This document shows, piece after piece, positions 45,512-56,586 of a stretch of 64,000 bases of DNA. The stretch comes from Mesorhizobium erdmanii USDA 3471 (GTDB lineage Bacteria > Pseudomonadota > Alphaproteobacteria > Rhizobiales > Rhizobiaceae). Position 1 is the first letter of the stretch, and each line of letters starts with the position of its first letter. Location of the stretch: positions 1-64,000 of the forward strand of contig NZ_AXAE01000027.1 in the NCBI RefSeq assembly GCF_000472705.1, read 5' to 3'. The position numbers were made by a program, and so were the translations under genes. The notes under the pieces were generated by a model. It made no database searches. It was not told the DNA's origin and was given only the letters and a program-made list of their open reading frames with translations.

Positions 45512-45924
45512 CGGTTCAATTCTCCTGCCGAAGCCATCTTGCGAATCCTCGCGCTGCTGTCATCGGGACTGATCATAAAATGCCGCGCGCCTATCGGCGA
45601 GACACATCTTGTTTAGCGCGCCGGCAAGTGTGCGCGAGGCCGCGCCTCACGGGCGCAATGTCCATAGGCTGGGCGCTGGAGCTAGGACGCTGGCTCGAGG
45701 CTTGCGGCAGCCGTTCTCGCGTTTGCGAACATGCGCCATTTTCGATCCGCGGATTTTCGAGTCCTCGGGATTGCGCTATGATCTGATTCTGGCGTGGCCC
45801 ACGCCTCCTCCCTCCGCCGGGAAAGCATTCGTTCATGCGGGGCGCACTCCAATCACCGAACCGACTGTTCGAGCGCCAGGCATAAGGAGGGGTTGCAAAA
45901 CGGCTCGCACCAGGAGGTTTTGCG
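45512..45924. other. Gene-free gap of about 410 bases
   Basis: No coding region with family-like sequence or a good start, no tRNA-like fold and no repeat of the families seen elsewhere was found. The last 40 bases carry a GGAGG ribosome site of the next gene; a GC-rich dyad (GCGCGAGGC / GCCGCGCC) lies near 45634. It probably holds promoters of the two divergent genes. Confidence 0.5.
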
Positions 45925-46635
45925 ATGAAGCTGTCCGCGCCGGTCTATCATCTGAAACGTCAAGCCAGGCTGTTGTCGCGCGAGGCAAAAATCCCGCTTC
46001 ACCAGGCGCTTGACCGTATCGCGGCCCGGCAGGGTTTTGCCGGCTGGAGCCTGCTTGCCGCCAAGCTGTCCGAGACGGCGCCCGCCAGCCGATTGTTCGC
46101 GAGGCTAGTGCCGGGTGACCTCGTTCTGCTCGGTGCGCGGCCGGGTCACGGCAAGACCTTGATGAGCCTCGAACTCGCGGTCGAAGCGATGAAGTCAGGC
46201 CATCGCAGCGTGTTCTTCACGCTGGAATATACGCCACGGGATGTGCTGGATCGGTTTCGCGCCATCGGCGTCGAGCCGGCCCGGTTCGACCGGCTGTTCG
46301 AGTTCGACACGTCCGATGGCATCAGCGCCGACCACATCGTTGCCCGGTTGGGATCGGCGCCGCGCGGCACGCTGGCGGTCATCGACTATCTGCAACTGCT
46401 CGACCAGAAGCGGGAGAACCCTAGCCTGATGGACCAGGTCCGCACGCTGAAGGCTTTCGCGCGCGACACCGGCGTGGTCCTGGTCTTCATCTCGCAGATC
46501 GATCGGTCCTACGACCCGGCGAAGAAGCCGGTCCCGGATATCAGCGACATCAGGTTGCCCAACCCGCTGGATCTGTCGCTGTTCAGCAAGACGTGTTTCC
46601 TCAACAGGGGCGAGATCCGCTTCGAGGCGGCTTGA
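45925..46635 (+). CDS. Stand-alone DnaB-like RecA-fold ATPase
   Basis: The 236-residue protein has the Walker A GARPGHGKT (about 72-80), Walker B LAVIDYLQLLD and a motif-3-like VFISQIDRSYD of replicative helicase DnaB's C-terminal domain. The DnaB N-terminal domain and linker are absent. Instead the first 50 residues form a short helical domain (LSREAKIPLHQALDRIAARQGFAGWSLL in two pieces) that is reminiscent of small accessory domains in plasmid proteins. Function unknown: probably a DNA-linked ATPase. A strong AGGAGG site precedes the ATG. Confidence 0.8.
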   Translation: MKLSAPVYHLKRQARLLSREAKIPLHQALDRIAARQGFAGWSLLAAKLSETAPASRLFARLVPGDLVLLGARPGHGKTLMSLELAVEAMKSGHRSVFFTLEYTPRDVLDRFRAIGVEPARFDRLFEFDTSDGISADHIVARLGSAPRGTLAVIDYLQLLDQKRENPSLMDQVRTLKAFARDTGVVLVFISQIDRSYDPAKKPVPDISDIRLPNPLDLSLFSKTCFLNRGEIRFEAA

Positions 46636-46666
46636 GCCTGCTCCCTGCCACGGCTATGCCTGAAAC

Positions 46667-47224
46667 ATGGTCGAGATCGTCAAACCCGCACTTGAATATC
46701 TGCCGTCCTACAAAGCCGCGCTCGAGCGCGGCTGGTCGTCGGACAATGTCCGGCTCATGGACGCGACGCGCGAGCAACTCGCGGCGATTGAGCAGGATCC
46801 CCTGGCCTTCCTGGCCAGCCTCGACGACCCCGAGGCCAAGGGGGATCCGATCACCTTGCCCGACGGCACGCTGGTGCCGCGCCTGCCGGGGTTCCGCCGC
46901 TGGATCTGGGATGGTGAGGCATCCGGCTCGATCGGCTTTCGCTGGCAGAACGGCACGGCGGAACTGCCGTCGCATGTGCTTGGCCATATCGGTTATGCGG
47001 TGGTGCCATGGAAGCGGCGGCGAGGCTATGCCACGCAGGCGCTGCGGCTGATGCTCGACGAGGCGAGGGCGGTCGGCCTGCCCTATGTCGAGATCACCGC
47101 CAAGCCGGGCAATCCGGCCTCGCACAAGGTGATCCTGGCCAATGGCGGCAGACTGGTCGAGCGCTTCTTCGAGGACGCCGCCTATGGCGGGGTGGAGAGT
47201 TTACGGTTCCGGATCGAGCTTTGA
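46667..47224 (+). CDS. GNAT-family N-acetyltransferase
   Basis: The 185-residue protein is a GNAT with the acetyl-CoA loop VPWKRRRGYATQALRLM (about 111-127) and the C-terminal NPASHKVILANGGRLV motif. It resembles the group close to predicted acetyltransferases with FRRWIWDGE. Substrate unknown. The start is the ATG at 46667, 31 bases after the ATPase stop. Confidence 0.85.
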   Translation: MVEIVKPALEYLPSYKAALERGWSSDNVRLMDATREQLAAIEQDPLAFLASLDDPEAKGDPITLPDGTLVPRLPGFRRWIWDGEASGSIGFRWQNGTAELPSHVLGHIGYAVVPWKRRRGYATQALRLMLDEARAVGLPYVEITAKPGNPASHKVILANGGRLVERFFEDAAYGGVESLRFRIEL

Positions 47225-47236
47225 AGCGCCCCATCC

Positions 47237-47653
47237 TCACCCATGCTCGTCGGCGCACAGTGCGTGGTCGGACAGGGCGCGGATGACGTAGCAGTCGCCG
47301 ACCGTCTTGCCGTCGCAGCAGGAGGCGATGCGCTCCAGTTCGGTTTCCAGCCGCTTCAGCTGGGCGATCTTTTCGCGCACCGAAATCAGCTGCTCCTGCG
47401 CGATCTTGTCGGCATGGCCGCAAGGCTGCTCGGGATGGAAGCTGAGTTCGATCAGGGCGCGGATGTCCTCGACGGCGAAGCCGAGGTCGCGGGCGTGGCG
47501 GATGAAGGCCAGCCGTTCCAGCTCCTGCCTTGAGTAGCGGCGCTGGTTGCCTTCCGAGCGCTCGGGTGCCGCGACCAGTCCCATCTGCTCATAATAACGG
47601 ATGGTCGGCACCTTGACCCCGGTGCGGCGGGAGAGATCACCGATCGAAAACAT
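47237..47653 (-). CDS. MerR-family metal-responsive regulator (ZntR/CadR-like)
   Basis: The 138-residue protein begins MFSIGDLSRRTGVKVPTIRYYE, the MerR winged helix. The long dimer helix follows, with C78, then C112-C113 and C121 in the metal loop (SCCDGKTVGDC), as in ZntR/CadR/PbrR proteins. A last cysteine (C133) is extra. It activates the divergent zntA-like gene when Zn, Cd or Pb bind. Confidence 0.9.
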   Translation of the reverse strand: MFSIGDLSRRTGVKVPTIRYYEQMGLVAAPERSEGNQRRYSRQELERLAFIRHARDLGFAVEDIRALIELSFHPEQPCGHADKIAQEQLISVREKIAQLKRLETELERIASCCDGKTVGDCYVIRALSDHALCADEHG

Positions 47654-47665
47654 GCATTTTGCCTC

Positions 47666-47696
47666 TTGAAGCTCTAGTGACTAGAGCAATTACAGT
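47666..47696 (+). promoter_or_regulatory. MerR-type promoter of the metal ATPase gene
   Basis: A -35 box TTGAAG (47666-47671) and a -10 box TACAGT (47691-47696) are separated by 19 bases, the over-long spacer of MerR promoters. The spacer holds the perfect dyad GCTCTAG-TGA-CTAGAGC (47671-47687). Confidence 0.9.
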
Positions 47697-47765
47697 GGCT
47701 GACATCAAGGTTCAAGACCCATGCGGCGGCACGCCGCGCGGATGAAGAAACAGGCAGGTGATGGA

Positions 47766-50012
<2,247 letters not shown>

Positions 50013-50032
50013 GGGCTTCTCCGGATCGTAGT

Positions 50033-51217
50033 CTACTCGGCGGGCGCCGTCAGCGGCGGCGTGGCGTTGCTGCGCCCTTCCCAGACCTGGGAGATGACAG
50101 CGACGAGCACCGCCACCAGCATAGCGAAGGCGCCGACCACCGGCAGGCTGCGATAGCCATAGCCGGCATTGAGCATGGCGGCACCCAGTGATGCTGCAAG
50201 CGCGATGCCGACATTGAAGCCGGACGGGATTAGCGAAGAGGCGAGGTTGGAGGCGTCGGCCGTCCAGGCCAGGATGCGGGTCTGGATCGGGGTGCCGATG
50301 GCGAAGCTGAGACCGCCCCAGATGACGATCGCCACGACCATCGGCACGGGGTAGGGGCTGACGGCGTAGATGACCGCCAGCGTCACCGCCTGCAAGGCCA
50401 GCATGGTGATCAACGACGGCATCAGCTTCCAGTCGGACAGCTTGCCGCCAATGAAGACGCCCAGCGTGGCGCCGACACCGTTGAGCAGCAGCACCCAGGG
50501 CACCAGGCTCTCGTCGAGGCCGGTGACTTCCATCAGGGTCGGCGTGATGTAGGTGAACAGGCAGAACTGGCCGAGCATCAGCATCAGCATCAGGATCAGC
50601 GAGGTCCAGACCTGCTGGCGCGCCAGCACGCGGACCTCCCGGGCAAAGCCGGCGGGCTTGGCCTGATATCCTGTCGTGCGCGGCAGAAGTACGGCCATCG
50701 CAGAAGTCGCCGCCACGCCCAGCGCGCACATCACCCAGAAGGTGGCGCGCCAACCCCAGATGTTGCCGATGGCGGTGCCGGCCGGCACGCCGATGACGTT
50801 GGAGACGGTGAGGCCGGAAAGGATGACCGCGACCGCCATGCCGCGCTTGTCCTCGGGAACGAGGCCAACGGCGACCACCATGGCGACGCCGAAATAGGCG
50901 CCGTGCGCGACCGCGACGGCAATGCGTAAGAGCAGCATGGCGGTGAAATCGGGCGCCAGCGCACAGGCCGCCTGGCCAATGGTGAAGGCGACGGCCAGCC
51001 CGAGCAGCAAGGTCTTGCGCGGCAAGCGCTTGGTGGCGAGGGCCAGCAACGGGCCGCCAATGGCGATGCCGCAGGCATAGCCGGAGACGAGATAGCCGGC
51101 CGATGGAACCGAGACGCCGAGCCCTTGCGCCACCTCCGGTAGAACGCCGGCAATGACGAATTCGGTGGTGCCGAAGGCGAAGGCGGCGATGAACAGGGCG
51201 AAGAGCGGAAGCGACAT
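50033..51217 (-). CDS. MFS transporter, DHA1 family (AraJ/YdhP-like)
   Basis: The 394-residue, 12-helix transporter opens with LFIAAFAFGTTEFVIAGVLPE, the group signature of arabinose-efflux-like permeases. TKRLPRKTLL is the loop 2-3 motif. It exports an unknown small molecule. It converges on zntA with 20 bases between the stops; no terminator is visible there. Confidence 0.88.
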   Translation of the reverse strand: MSLPLFALFIAAFAFGTTEFVIAGVLPEVAQGLGVSVPSAGYLVSGYACGIAIGGPLLALATKRLPRKTLLLGLAVAFTIGQAACALAPDFTAMLLLRIAVAVAHGAYFGVAMVVAVGLVPEDKRGMAVAVILSGLTVSNVIGVPAGTAIGNIWGWRATFWVMCALGVAATSAMAVLLPRTTGYQAKPAGFAREVRVLARQQVWTSLILMLMLMLGQFCLFTYITPTLMEVTGLDESLVPWVLLLNGVGATLGVFIGGKLSDWKLMPSLITMLALQAVTLAVIYAVSPYPVPMVVAIVIWGGLSFAIGTPIQTRILAWTADASNLASSLIPSGFNVGIALAASLGAAMLNAGYGYRSLPVVGAFAMLVAVLVAVISQVWEGRSNATPPLTAPAE

Positions 51218-51292
51218 GGGGAAAGCCTTGGCTGGAACGGCCTCAAACCACGGATGGGCGCCGCCGGCAATCCAGAAATTTTTGTCGCCGCT

Positions 51293-51511
51293 TTAGCTTT
51301 TCTTGACCGGCGTCTTGCGGCCATAGGGAATCTTGAGCCACGCCCGCTCGTGGAAATAATAAAGCAGCGACTTGGTGAAGACCTCGGTCACGCCGATGGT
51401 GGCGGCGAGCTTGACGCTTCCCGTCACGACCAGGGAAATGATCAGCGTGTCGATGGTGCCGGTCATACGCCAGGACAGTGCCTTGGCGAAACTGCGCGAA
51501 TGGGTGTCCAT
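51293..51511 (-). CDS. DUF2061 small membrane protein
   Basis: The 72-residue protein fits DUF2061: SFAKALSWRMTGTIDTLIIS, a hydrophobic segment, and LLYYFHERAWLKIPYG at the end. It likely has two membrane segments. Function unknown; in some sulfate-assimilation clusters the domain is found beside cysteine genes, not the case here. Confidence 0.85.
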   Translation of the reverse strand: MDTHSRSFAKALSWRMTGTIDTLIISLVVTGSVKLAATIGVTEVFTKSLLYYFHERAWLKIPYGRKTPVKKS

Positions 51512-51645
51512 CGATTTCCCTCCGGTGGAGCCGGATGCTTAGCCGACCGACGGCAGGATGAGCAAAGACTAATTTTTGTGGTTCGTGCCCGGATGACGCA
51601 AACGTGCTTACGGACCGATGGCGGCGCGGCGAATTCTTCTGATGC

Positions 51646-53310
51646 TCAGCTCGCCTTCAGCCGCGATCCGGTCAGCAGGCCGCGCTCTTCCAGCACCGGA
51701 TAGGCCATCGATGCCAAGAGCGAATTGATCTGCTTCAGGTCGCGGATGGTGTCGAGGTGGATCGAGCTGGTTTCAACGCTTTTGGCGGTGCCTTCACGCA
51801 GCCGCAGGAAGTGGCTGGCGCTGGTTTCCTTCTCGCGGTCGCGCAACTGGTCCTTTTCCAGCACCAACTGGCGGGCGGTTTCGGGATCGCGCGACACCAG
51901 CACGTTGAAGGCAAGCCTTGCATTGGCCAGAACCGAGCCGTGGAAGGCGCACAATTCGCTCCAGCCTTCGTCGGTGAATTCCAGCCCGCGATCGAACTTC
52001 TTCTTCACATGCACCAGCATGTTGCGCACGATGATGTCGCCGACCTGTTCGAGCTTGACGCAGGCGCCGATCAACTCCTGGCAGCGCAGCGCCTCGTCCT
52101 CGGTCAACGGGTTCTTGGTGACCTTGGCGAGGTAGAGCTTTATCGCCGCATGCTTGCGGTCGACGCGGTCGTCGAGCGCGGCCAACGCCTTGATCTTGTC
52201 GGCATCGGCGCTCTCATAAAGCTCGATGATGCGCTTCAGCATGATCTCGACCGTCTCGCACACCCGCACCACCTCGCGCGTGGCGTTGGCCAGCGCCTGG
52301 CTCGGCACGTCGAGCGCGCTCTCGTTGAGCGCCGACAATTCGATGACGTCGAGCGAGGCGGCCGGTGCCGGCTTGGTGCCGAGCGCCACGATCTTTTCCG
52401 AGGCGCGATAGACGAAACCGGCCAGCGGCAGACCGGCAAGCAGGACCAATACATTGAACAGGATGTGCGCGTTGACGATCTGGTCGGCCGCCGTTGCGCC
52501 GAGGAAGGCGAAGTGCGGCCTGAAGATCATCACCAGGACAAGCATGAGCAGCGAGCCAAGCCCGCGCATCAACAGATTGCCGATGGGCACGACGCGCACT
52601 TGTGGCGGCGACGAACGGGTCAGCATGGGCGCGATGATCGAGGAGCCAAGATTGACGCCGAGGATGAGGACGACGCCGAGCTCGGGCGTGATCAGGCCAC
52701 GGCCGGCAAGCGTCGCCATCAGAAGGACCGCCGCGATGCTCGACTGGAACAGCCATGTGATCAACGCCGCCAGGAGATAGGCGGTGATCGAATCGCCGGA
52801 GAAGTAGTTGAGGATGACCGGCAGGAGCTGGCTGTTGCGCAGCGGCTCGGAGGCGTGGCCGATCATTTCCAGCGACAGGATCAAAAGGCCGATGCCGACC
52901 AGGATGCGGCCGGTCTGGCGCCAGTCGCGCCTCTCGGTGGCCATGAACATCACCGTGCCGGTGATCAGGCAGAGCGGCACCAGCAGCGTGAGATCGAAGG
53001 TCAAGAGCTTGACCACCAGCGCCGAGCCGATCTCGGCGCCGCGCACGGCCAACTGGCCGGCCGCACCGGAGACGATGCCGGACCCGGCGAAGGAGCCGAC
53101 CAGCAGCGTCACCGCGGTCGAGCTTTGCAGCGCGATAGCAAGGCCGGTGCCGGCCAGCACCGCCATGATCGGATTGCGCATGGTGGCGCGCAACCGGTGG
53201 CGCAGCACGTCGCCATAGGCGCGCTCGACGCCGGTCTTCACCATGCGGGTGGCGAACAGCATCAGCGCGACGGCGCCGGCCAGATGCAGAAGGACGACGG
53301 AACCGCTCAT
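51646..53310 (-). CDS. Na/Pi cotransporter family protein with PhoU domain
   Basis: The 554-residue protein has two NptA-type repeats (QSSTAVTLLVGSFAGSG at about 62-78 and QSSIAAVLLMATLAGRG) that form the phosphate/sodium site. A C-terminal PhoU-like helical domain (residues 340-540) follows. It imports phosphate with sodium or controls phosphate balance. Single gene with its own promoter region. Confidence 0.9.
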   Translation of the reverse strand: MSGSVVLLHLAGAVALMLFATRMVKTGVERAYGDVLRHRLRATMRNPIMAVLAGTGLAIALQSSTAVTLLVGSFAGSGIVSGAAGQLAVRGAEIGSALVVKLLTFDLTLLVPLCLITGTVMFMATERRDWRQTGRILVGIGLLILSLEMIGHASEPLRNSQLLPVILNYFSGDSITAYLLAALITWLFQSSIAAVLLMATLAGRGLITPELGVVLILGVNLGSSIIAPMLTRSSPPQVRVVPIGNLLMRGLGSLLMLVLVMIFRPHFAFLGATAADQIVNAHILFNVLVLLAGLPLAGFVYRASEKIVALGTKPAPAASLDVIELSALNESALDVPSQALANATREVVRVCETVEIMLKRIIELYESADADKIKALAALDDRVDRKHAAIKLYLAKVTKNPLTEDEALRCQELIGACVKLEQVGDIIVRNMLVHVKKKFDRGLEFTDEGWSELCAFHGSVLANARLAFNVLVSRDPETARQLVLEKDQLRDREKETSASHFLRLREGTAKSVETSSIHLDTIRDLKQINSLLASMAYPVLEERGLLTGSRLKAS

Positions 53311-53612
53311 TGAGGCGCCTGCATGCGAATGGCGCGCGCGACGCGGGCAGCGCGGCGGTCCGGGGAGAGGGCAAGGGTACGAATCATGATCATGACAGCC
53401 GTGGAATATAACCGGAATATTTTAGCCGGATAATAAAATTTTGTCGATTTCGTGGGGCTGTCGCGGCGCGACAGGCCATGTCGGAAAATGGACGGATGCG
53501 CAGATGGTTGCACAGCCGGGCCTTGGCCGGCCAAAAGAACGGCCGGCCTTGCCACGGGCTGATGCAGCATCTTTGCAAGGATGTTCAAATATTGAAATTA
53601 AACACAGGATTT

Positions 53613-53630
53613 CATTACACAATTGTAATG
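53613..53630. promoter_or_regulatory. Palindrome upstream of the RcnB-like gene
   Basis: CATTACA-CAAT-TGTAATG is a perfect dyad (7-bp arms), 69 bases before the start of the RcnB-like gene. It looks like a dimeric repressor or activator site; I cannot name the protein. The rest of the 389-base gap (53311-53699) has a GGCCGGCC pair (53534, 53549) and an AT-rich stretch, but no gene. Confidence 0.5.
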
Positions 53631-53699
53631 CTGGTGTTCAGTTTCAGTTCATCCGTCGGCGGCTATTCCTCGGGGCATCGATAACCAAGGAGACTTTTC

Positions 53700-54080
53700 A
53701 TGAAACGCATTGTTCTTTCTGTCCTCGCTGTCTCGATGCTGGCCGCCACGTCGCTGACCGGCCAGGCCGCGCCGATGAATGCGCCGGTCGCGCCGCAGTC
53801 GAATTACACCAAGGTCGACTGGCAGAAGCCCACCAACCGGGACGTCAAGAAGCGTGTCATCAAAAAGCGGGTCATTCAGAAGAAGGTCATCGTGAAGCGC
53901 AACCACTGGCGCAATGGCCAGAAGTATTCGGGCTGGCGGCAGCACCAGCCGATCCGCGACTATGGCCGCTACGGCCTGCACCGTCCCGGCCGCGGTCAGG
54001 AATGGATCCGCGTCGGCAACGACTATGTGCTGGTCAGCATCCTCTCCGGCATCATCTTTGGCGCGATTGCCGCGCAGTAA
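53700..54080 (+). CDS. RcnB-like exported protein
   Basis: The 126-residue protein has a Sec signal peptide (cleavage near QAA, about 24). A basic VKKRVIKKRVIQKKVIVKR run follows, then YGLHRPGRGQEWIRVGNDYV and a final hydrophobic helix, as in the RcnB family. RcnB in E. coli limits nickel/cobalt efflux. Role in metals here is unproven. A strong AAGGAG site precedes the ATG. Confidence 0.75.
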   Translation: MKRIVLSVLAVSMLAATSLTGQAAPMNAPVAPQSNYTKVDWQKPTNRDVKKRVIKKRVIQKKVIVKRNHWRNGQKYSGWRQHQPIRDYGRYGLHRPGRGQEWIRVGNDYVLVSILSGIIFGAIAAQ

Positions 54081-54106
54081 GCCCCCGCCATAGCGTCGGG
54101 TTGAAG

Positions 54107-54142
54107 GGAAGGGCGGCCCGCAATGGCCGCCTTTCCTTTTTT
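54107..54142 (+). terminator. Intrinsic terminator after the RcnB-like gene
   Basis: A 12-bp stem (GGAAGGGCGGCC / GGCCGCCTTTCC, one mismatch) with a short loop is followed by six T residues. It lies about 30 bases after the gene and separates it from dnaG. Confidence 0.85.
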
Positions 54143-54227
54143 GCCCTGTGGAAACCGGGTATGGCCTGTATTGGGGGTCGTCGGATTTCGCTTGCGTGAT
54201 TATATGGTGGGGAAACGAGTTCCCTCA

Positions 54228-56162
54228 ATGCGCTTTCCGCCCGCCTTTCTCGACGAGATACGCGACCGCGTGCGGATTTCACAGGTCATCGGCCAGCGCG
54301 TCGCGTGGGATCGCAAGAAGACCAATGCGTCGCGTGGCGACTACTGGGCCTGCTGCCCGTTCCATGGCGAGAAAAGCCCGTCCTTCCACTGCGAGGACAA
54401 GAAAGGCCGCTACCATTGTTTCGGCTGCTCGGTATCGGGCGACCATTTCAAGTTCCTCACCGAGCTCGAAGGACTGAGTTTCCCCGAAGCAGTCGAGAAG
54501 ATCGCCGACATGGCCGGTGTGCCGATGCCGGTCCGCGACGTTCAGGAAGAGCGGCGCGAGAAGGAACGTGCCAGCCTGACCGACGTCATGGAGATGGCGA
54601 CAACCTTCTTCCAGGAGCGGCTGCAGGGGCCTGAGGGAGCCAAAGCCCGCGCGTATCTGAGGGATCGCGGGCTGACGCCGGCGACGCAGCAGTCGTTCCG
54701 GCTTGGCTTCGCGCCAGACAGCCGCAATGCGCTGAAGGAGCATCTCGCCGCGAAAGGCGTGCCGAAAGCCGATATCGAGGCCTGCGGGCTGGTGCGCCAT
54801 GGCGACGATATTCCGGTTTCCTATGACTGGTTCCGTGACCGCATCATGTTCCCGATCCCGGATTCGCGCGGCAAGATCATCGCCTTTGGCGGTCGGGCGC
54901 TGGCGCCCGATGCGCTGGCCAAATACATGAATTCGCCCGACACGGAGCTCTTCCACAAGGGCAACGTGCTCTACAATTTCGCCCGAGCACGCAAGGCCTT
55001 GGCAAAAGGCGGCACGGTGATTGCCGTGGAAGGCTATATGGATGTGATCGCGCTGGCGCAGGCCGGCTTCGAGAATGCCGTGGCGCCGCTGGGCACGGCG
55101 CTCACGGAGAACCAGCTCGAATTGCTGTGGCGCATGGCGCCGGAGCCGATGCTGTGCTTCGACGGCGACAAGGCTGGACTGAAGGCGGCATGGCGTGCCG
55201 CGGATCTAGCGCTGCCCTCGGTGCAGGCCGGGCGCTCGGCGCGCTTCGCGTTGCTGCCGGAAGGCAAGGATCCCGACGACCTGGTCAAAGCCGAGGGGCC
55301 GGACGCATTTCGCGCGGTGCTTGCCGATGCGCGGCCGCTGGTCGACCTCTTGTGGATGCGCGAGACGGCAGGCGGTGTCTTCGACACGCCGGAGCGGCGG
55401 GCGGAACTGGGAAAGACGCTGCGGGAATTGACCAGTCGCATCCGCGACGAAAGCACGCGCTATCACTACCAGCAGGAAATGCGTGAGCGGGAGAAGAGCT
55501 TCTTCGGCTCACAGCGCGATACGCGGCAAGGGCGCCAGGACTGGAAACCGGGGCAGGGCAAGGCAGCCGCGCCCGGCGGACAGTTCGCCAAGCCTGGTGG
55601 CGGCCGCATGGCGATCACCGAAAGCCTCGGCCAATCGGCGCTGGTCAAGCGCGGCGGCGAAGGCATGTCGGTGCGCGAGGCGACGATCATCGTGGCCCTG
55701 GTCAACCATCCGCCGCTGATCGACGAGAATTTCGCCCATGTCGAATTTCTCGACCTTGCCAATTCCGAGTTGCAGCGGCTGCACGCCGCCATCCTCGACG
55801 CGATGGCGCATGATATGGCCAATGACCGCCACGCCGTGGTGACGATGATCGAGCGTGCCGGCTGCGCCGAGATCTGGGAGCGCGCGGTCGGCCTGATCCG
55901 GCGGGCGCGGCAATGGCCGGCGCTGGAGACGGCGGCACTTGACGACGCCCGCGACGCTCTGAACCAGGCCCTGCACTTGCAGCGCAGCGCGCGCACCTTA
56001 CATAAGGAGCTGAAACAGGCGGAAGCAGCGCTCGAAGCCGATCCCTCGGACGAAAACTTCCGCCATCTGATCGAAATTCAGGCGCAATTTCAGGATGTGC
56101 AGGCGACGGAAGCGCTGATCGAAGGATTCGGCGTTTCGTCGGGCAGGGCCGGGCGAGCCTGA
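54228..56162 (+). CDS. dnaG: DNA primase
   Basis: The 644-residue primase makes RNA primers at the replication fork. The zinc-binding domain has CCPFHGEKSPSFHC and YHCFGC (about 40-66). The TOPRIM core has IAVEGYMDVI (about 265-274) and CFDGDKAG for metals. The C-terminal DnaB-binding domain (from about 460) is present. The start at 54228 gives MRFPPAFLDEIRDRV, as in relatives; ATGs upstream lack support. It precedes rpoD, a conserved order. Confidence 0.96.
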   Translation: MRFPPAFLDEIRDRVRISQVIGQRVAWDRKKTNASRGDYWACCPFHGEKSPSFHCEDKKGRYHCFGCSVSGDHFKFLTELEGLSFPEAVEKIADMAGVPMPVRDVQEERREKERASLTDVMEMATTFFQERLQGPEGAKARAYLRDRGLTPATQQSFRLGFAPDSRNALKEHLAAKGVPKADIEACGLVRHGDDIPVSYDWFRDRIMFPIPDSRGKIIAFGGRALAPDALAKYMNSPDTELFHKGNVLYNFARARKALAKGGTVIAVEGYMDVIALAQAGFENAVAPLGTALTENQLELLWRMAPEPMLCFDGDKAGLKAAWRAADLALPSVQAGRSARFALLPEGKDPDDLVKAEGPDAFRAVLADARPLVDLLWMRETAGGVFDTPERRAELGKTLRELTSRIRDESTRYHYQQEMREREKSFFGSQRDTRQGRQDWKPGQGKAAAPGGQFAKPGGGRMAITESLGQSALVKRGGEGMSVREATIIVALVNHPPLIDENFAHVEFLDLANSELQRLHAAILDAMAHDMANDRHAVVTMIERAGCAEIWERAVGLIRRARQWPALETAALDDARDALNQALHLQRSARTLHKELKQAEAALEADPSDENFRHLIEIQAQFQDVQATEALIEGFGVSSGRAGRA

Positions 56163-56412
56163 GTGCGGCTGCGTGCAGGAATGAGAGCGTGGCCGGGCTT
56201 CCCCGGGGAGCAGGTCGCGCTAAGTCGGGTAATTGATTCGCTTTTTTCATGCGAATCATGCGAGAGGCGCTTGACCTTCCGACAGAATGGCGGAATCAGG
56301 ACGATTCGAAACGTTAACCCGCACCCGTGCCGACGGGAAATGTGCGATGTGAGGTACTGGTCACTGGACAGGCAGGCAGCCTGCCACAGATATCAGGGTT
56401 AATCTGGACTTA

Positions 56413-56466
56413 ATGCATGTCGCCCAAAAGTGGGAACCGGTTTGGGGCGACGACATGCACCAAACA
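56413..56466. repeat. Rhizobial palindromic intergenic repeat, copy 2
   Basis: ATGCATGTCG (56413-56422) and CGACATGCA (56451-56459) form the same hairpin as at 11352, and the AAACAAAGA tail is also kept. The 424-base gap before rpoD (56163-56586) contains this element and no gene. The rpoD promoter(s) should lie on either side of it. Confidence 0.8.
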
Positions 56467-56586
56467 AAGAGTGGATGCAGTCAGTGGCCCGGGTGAAGCG
56501 CGTTTGGAAAAACGAGCGTGTCCGATTTGACTGGTCCGATAGCTTACGCGGCCGCGATGGCCGGCCGCTAGGAGAAGATAAAAATT

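Noticed and set aside
51757..53313. A 518-codon forward frame antisense to the Na/Pi cotransporter gene
   Set aside because: Shadow frame with repetitive charged composition and no motif.
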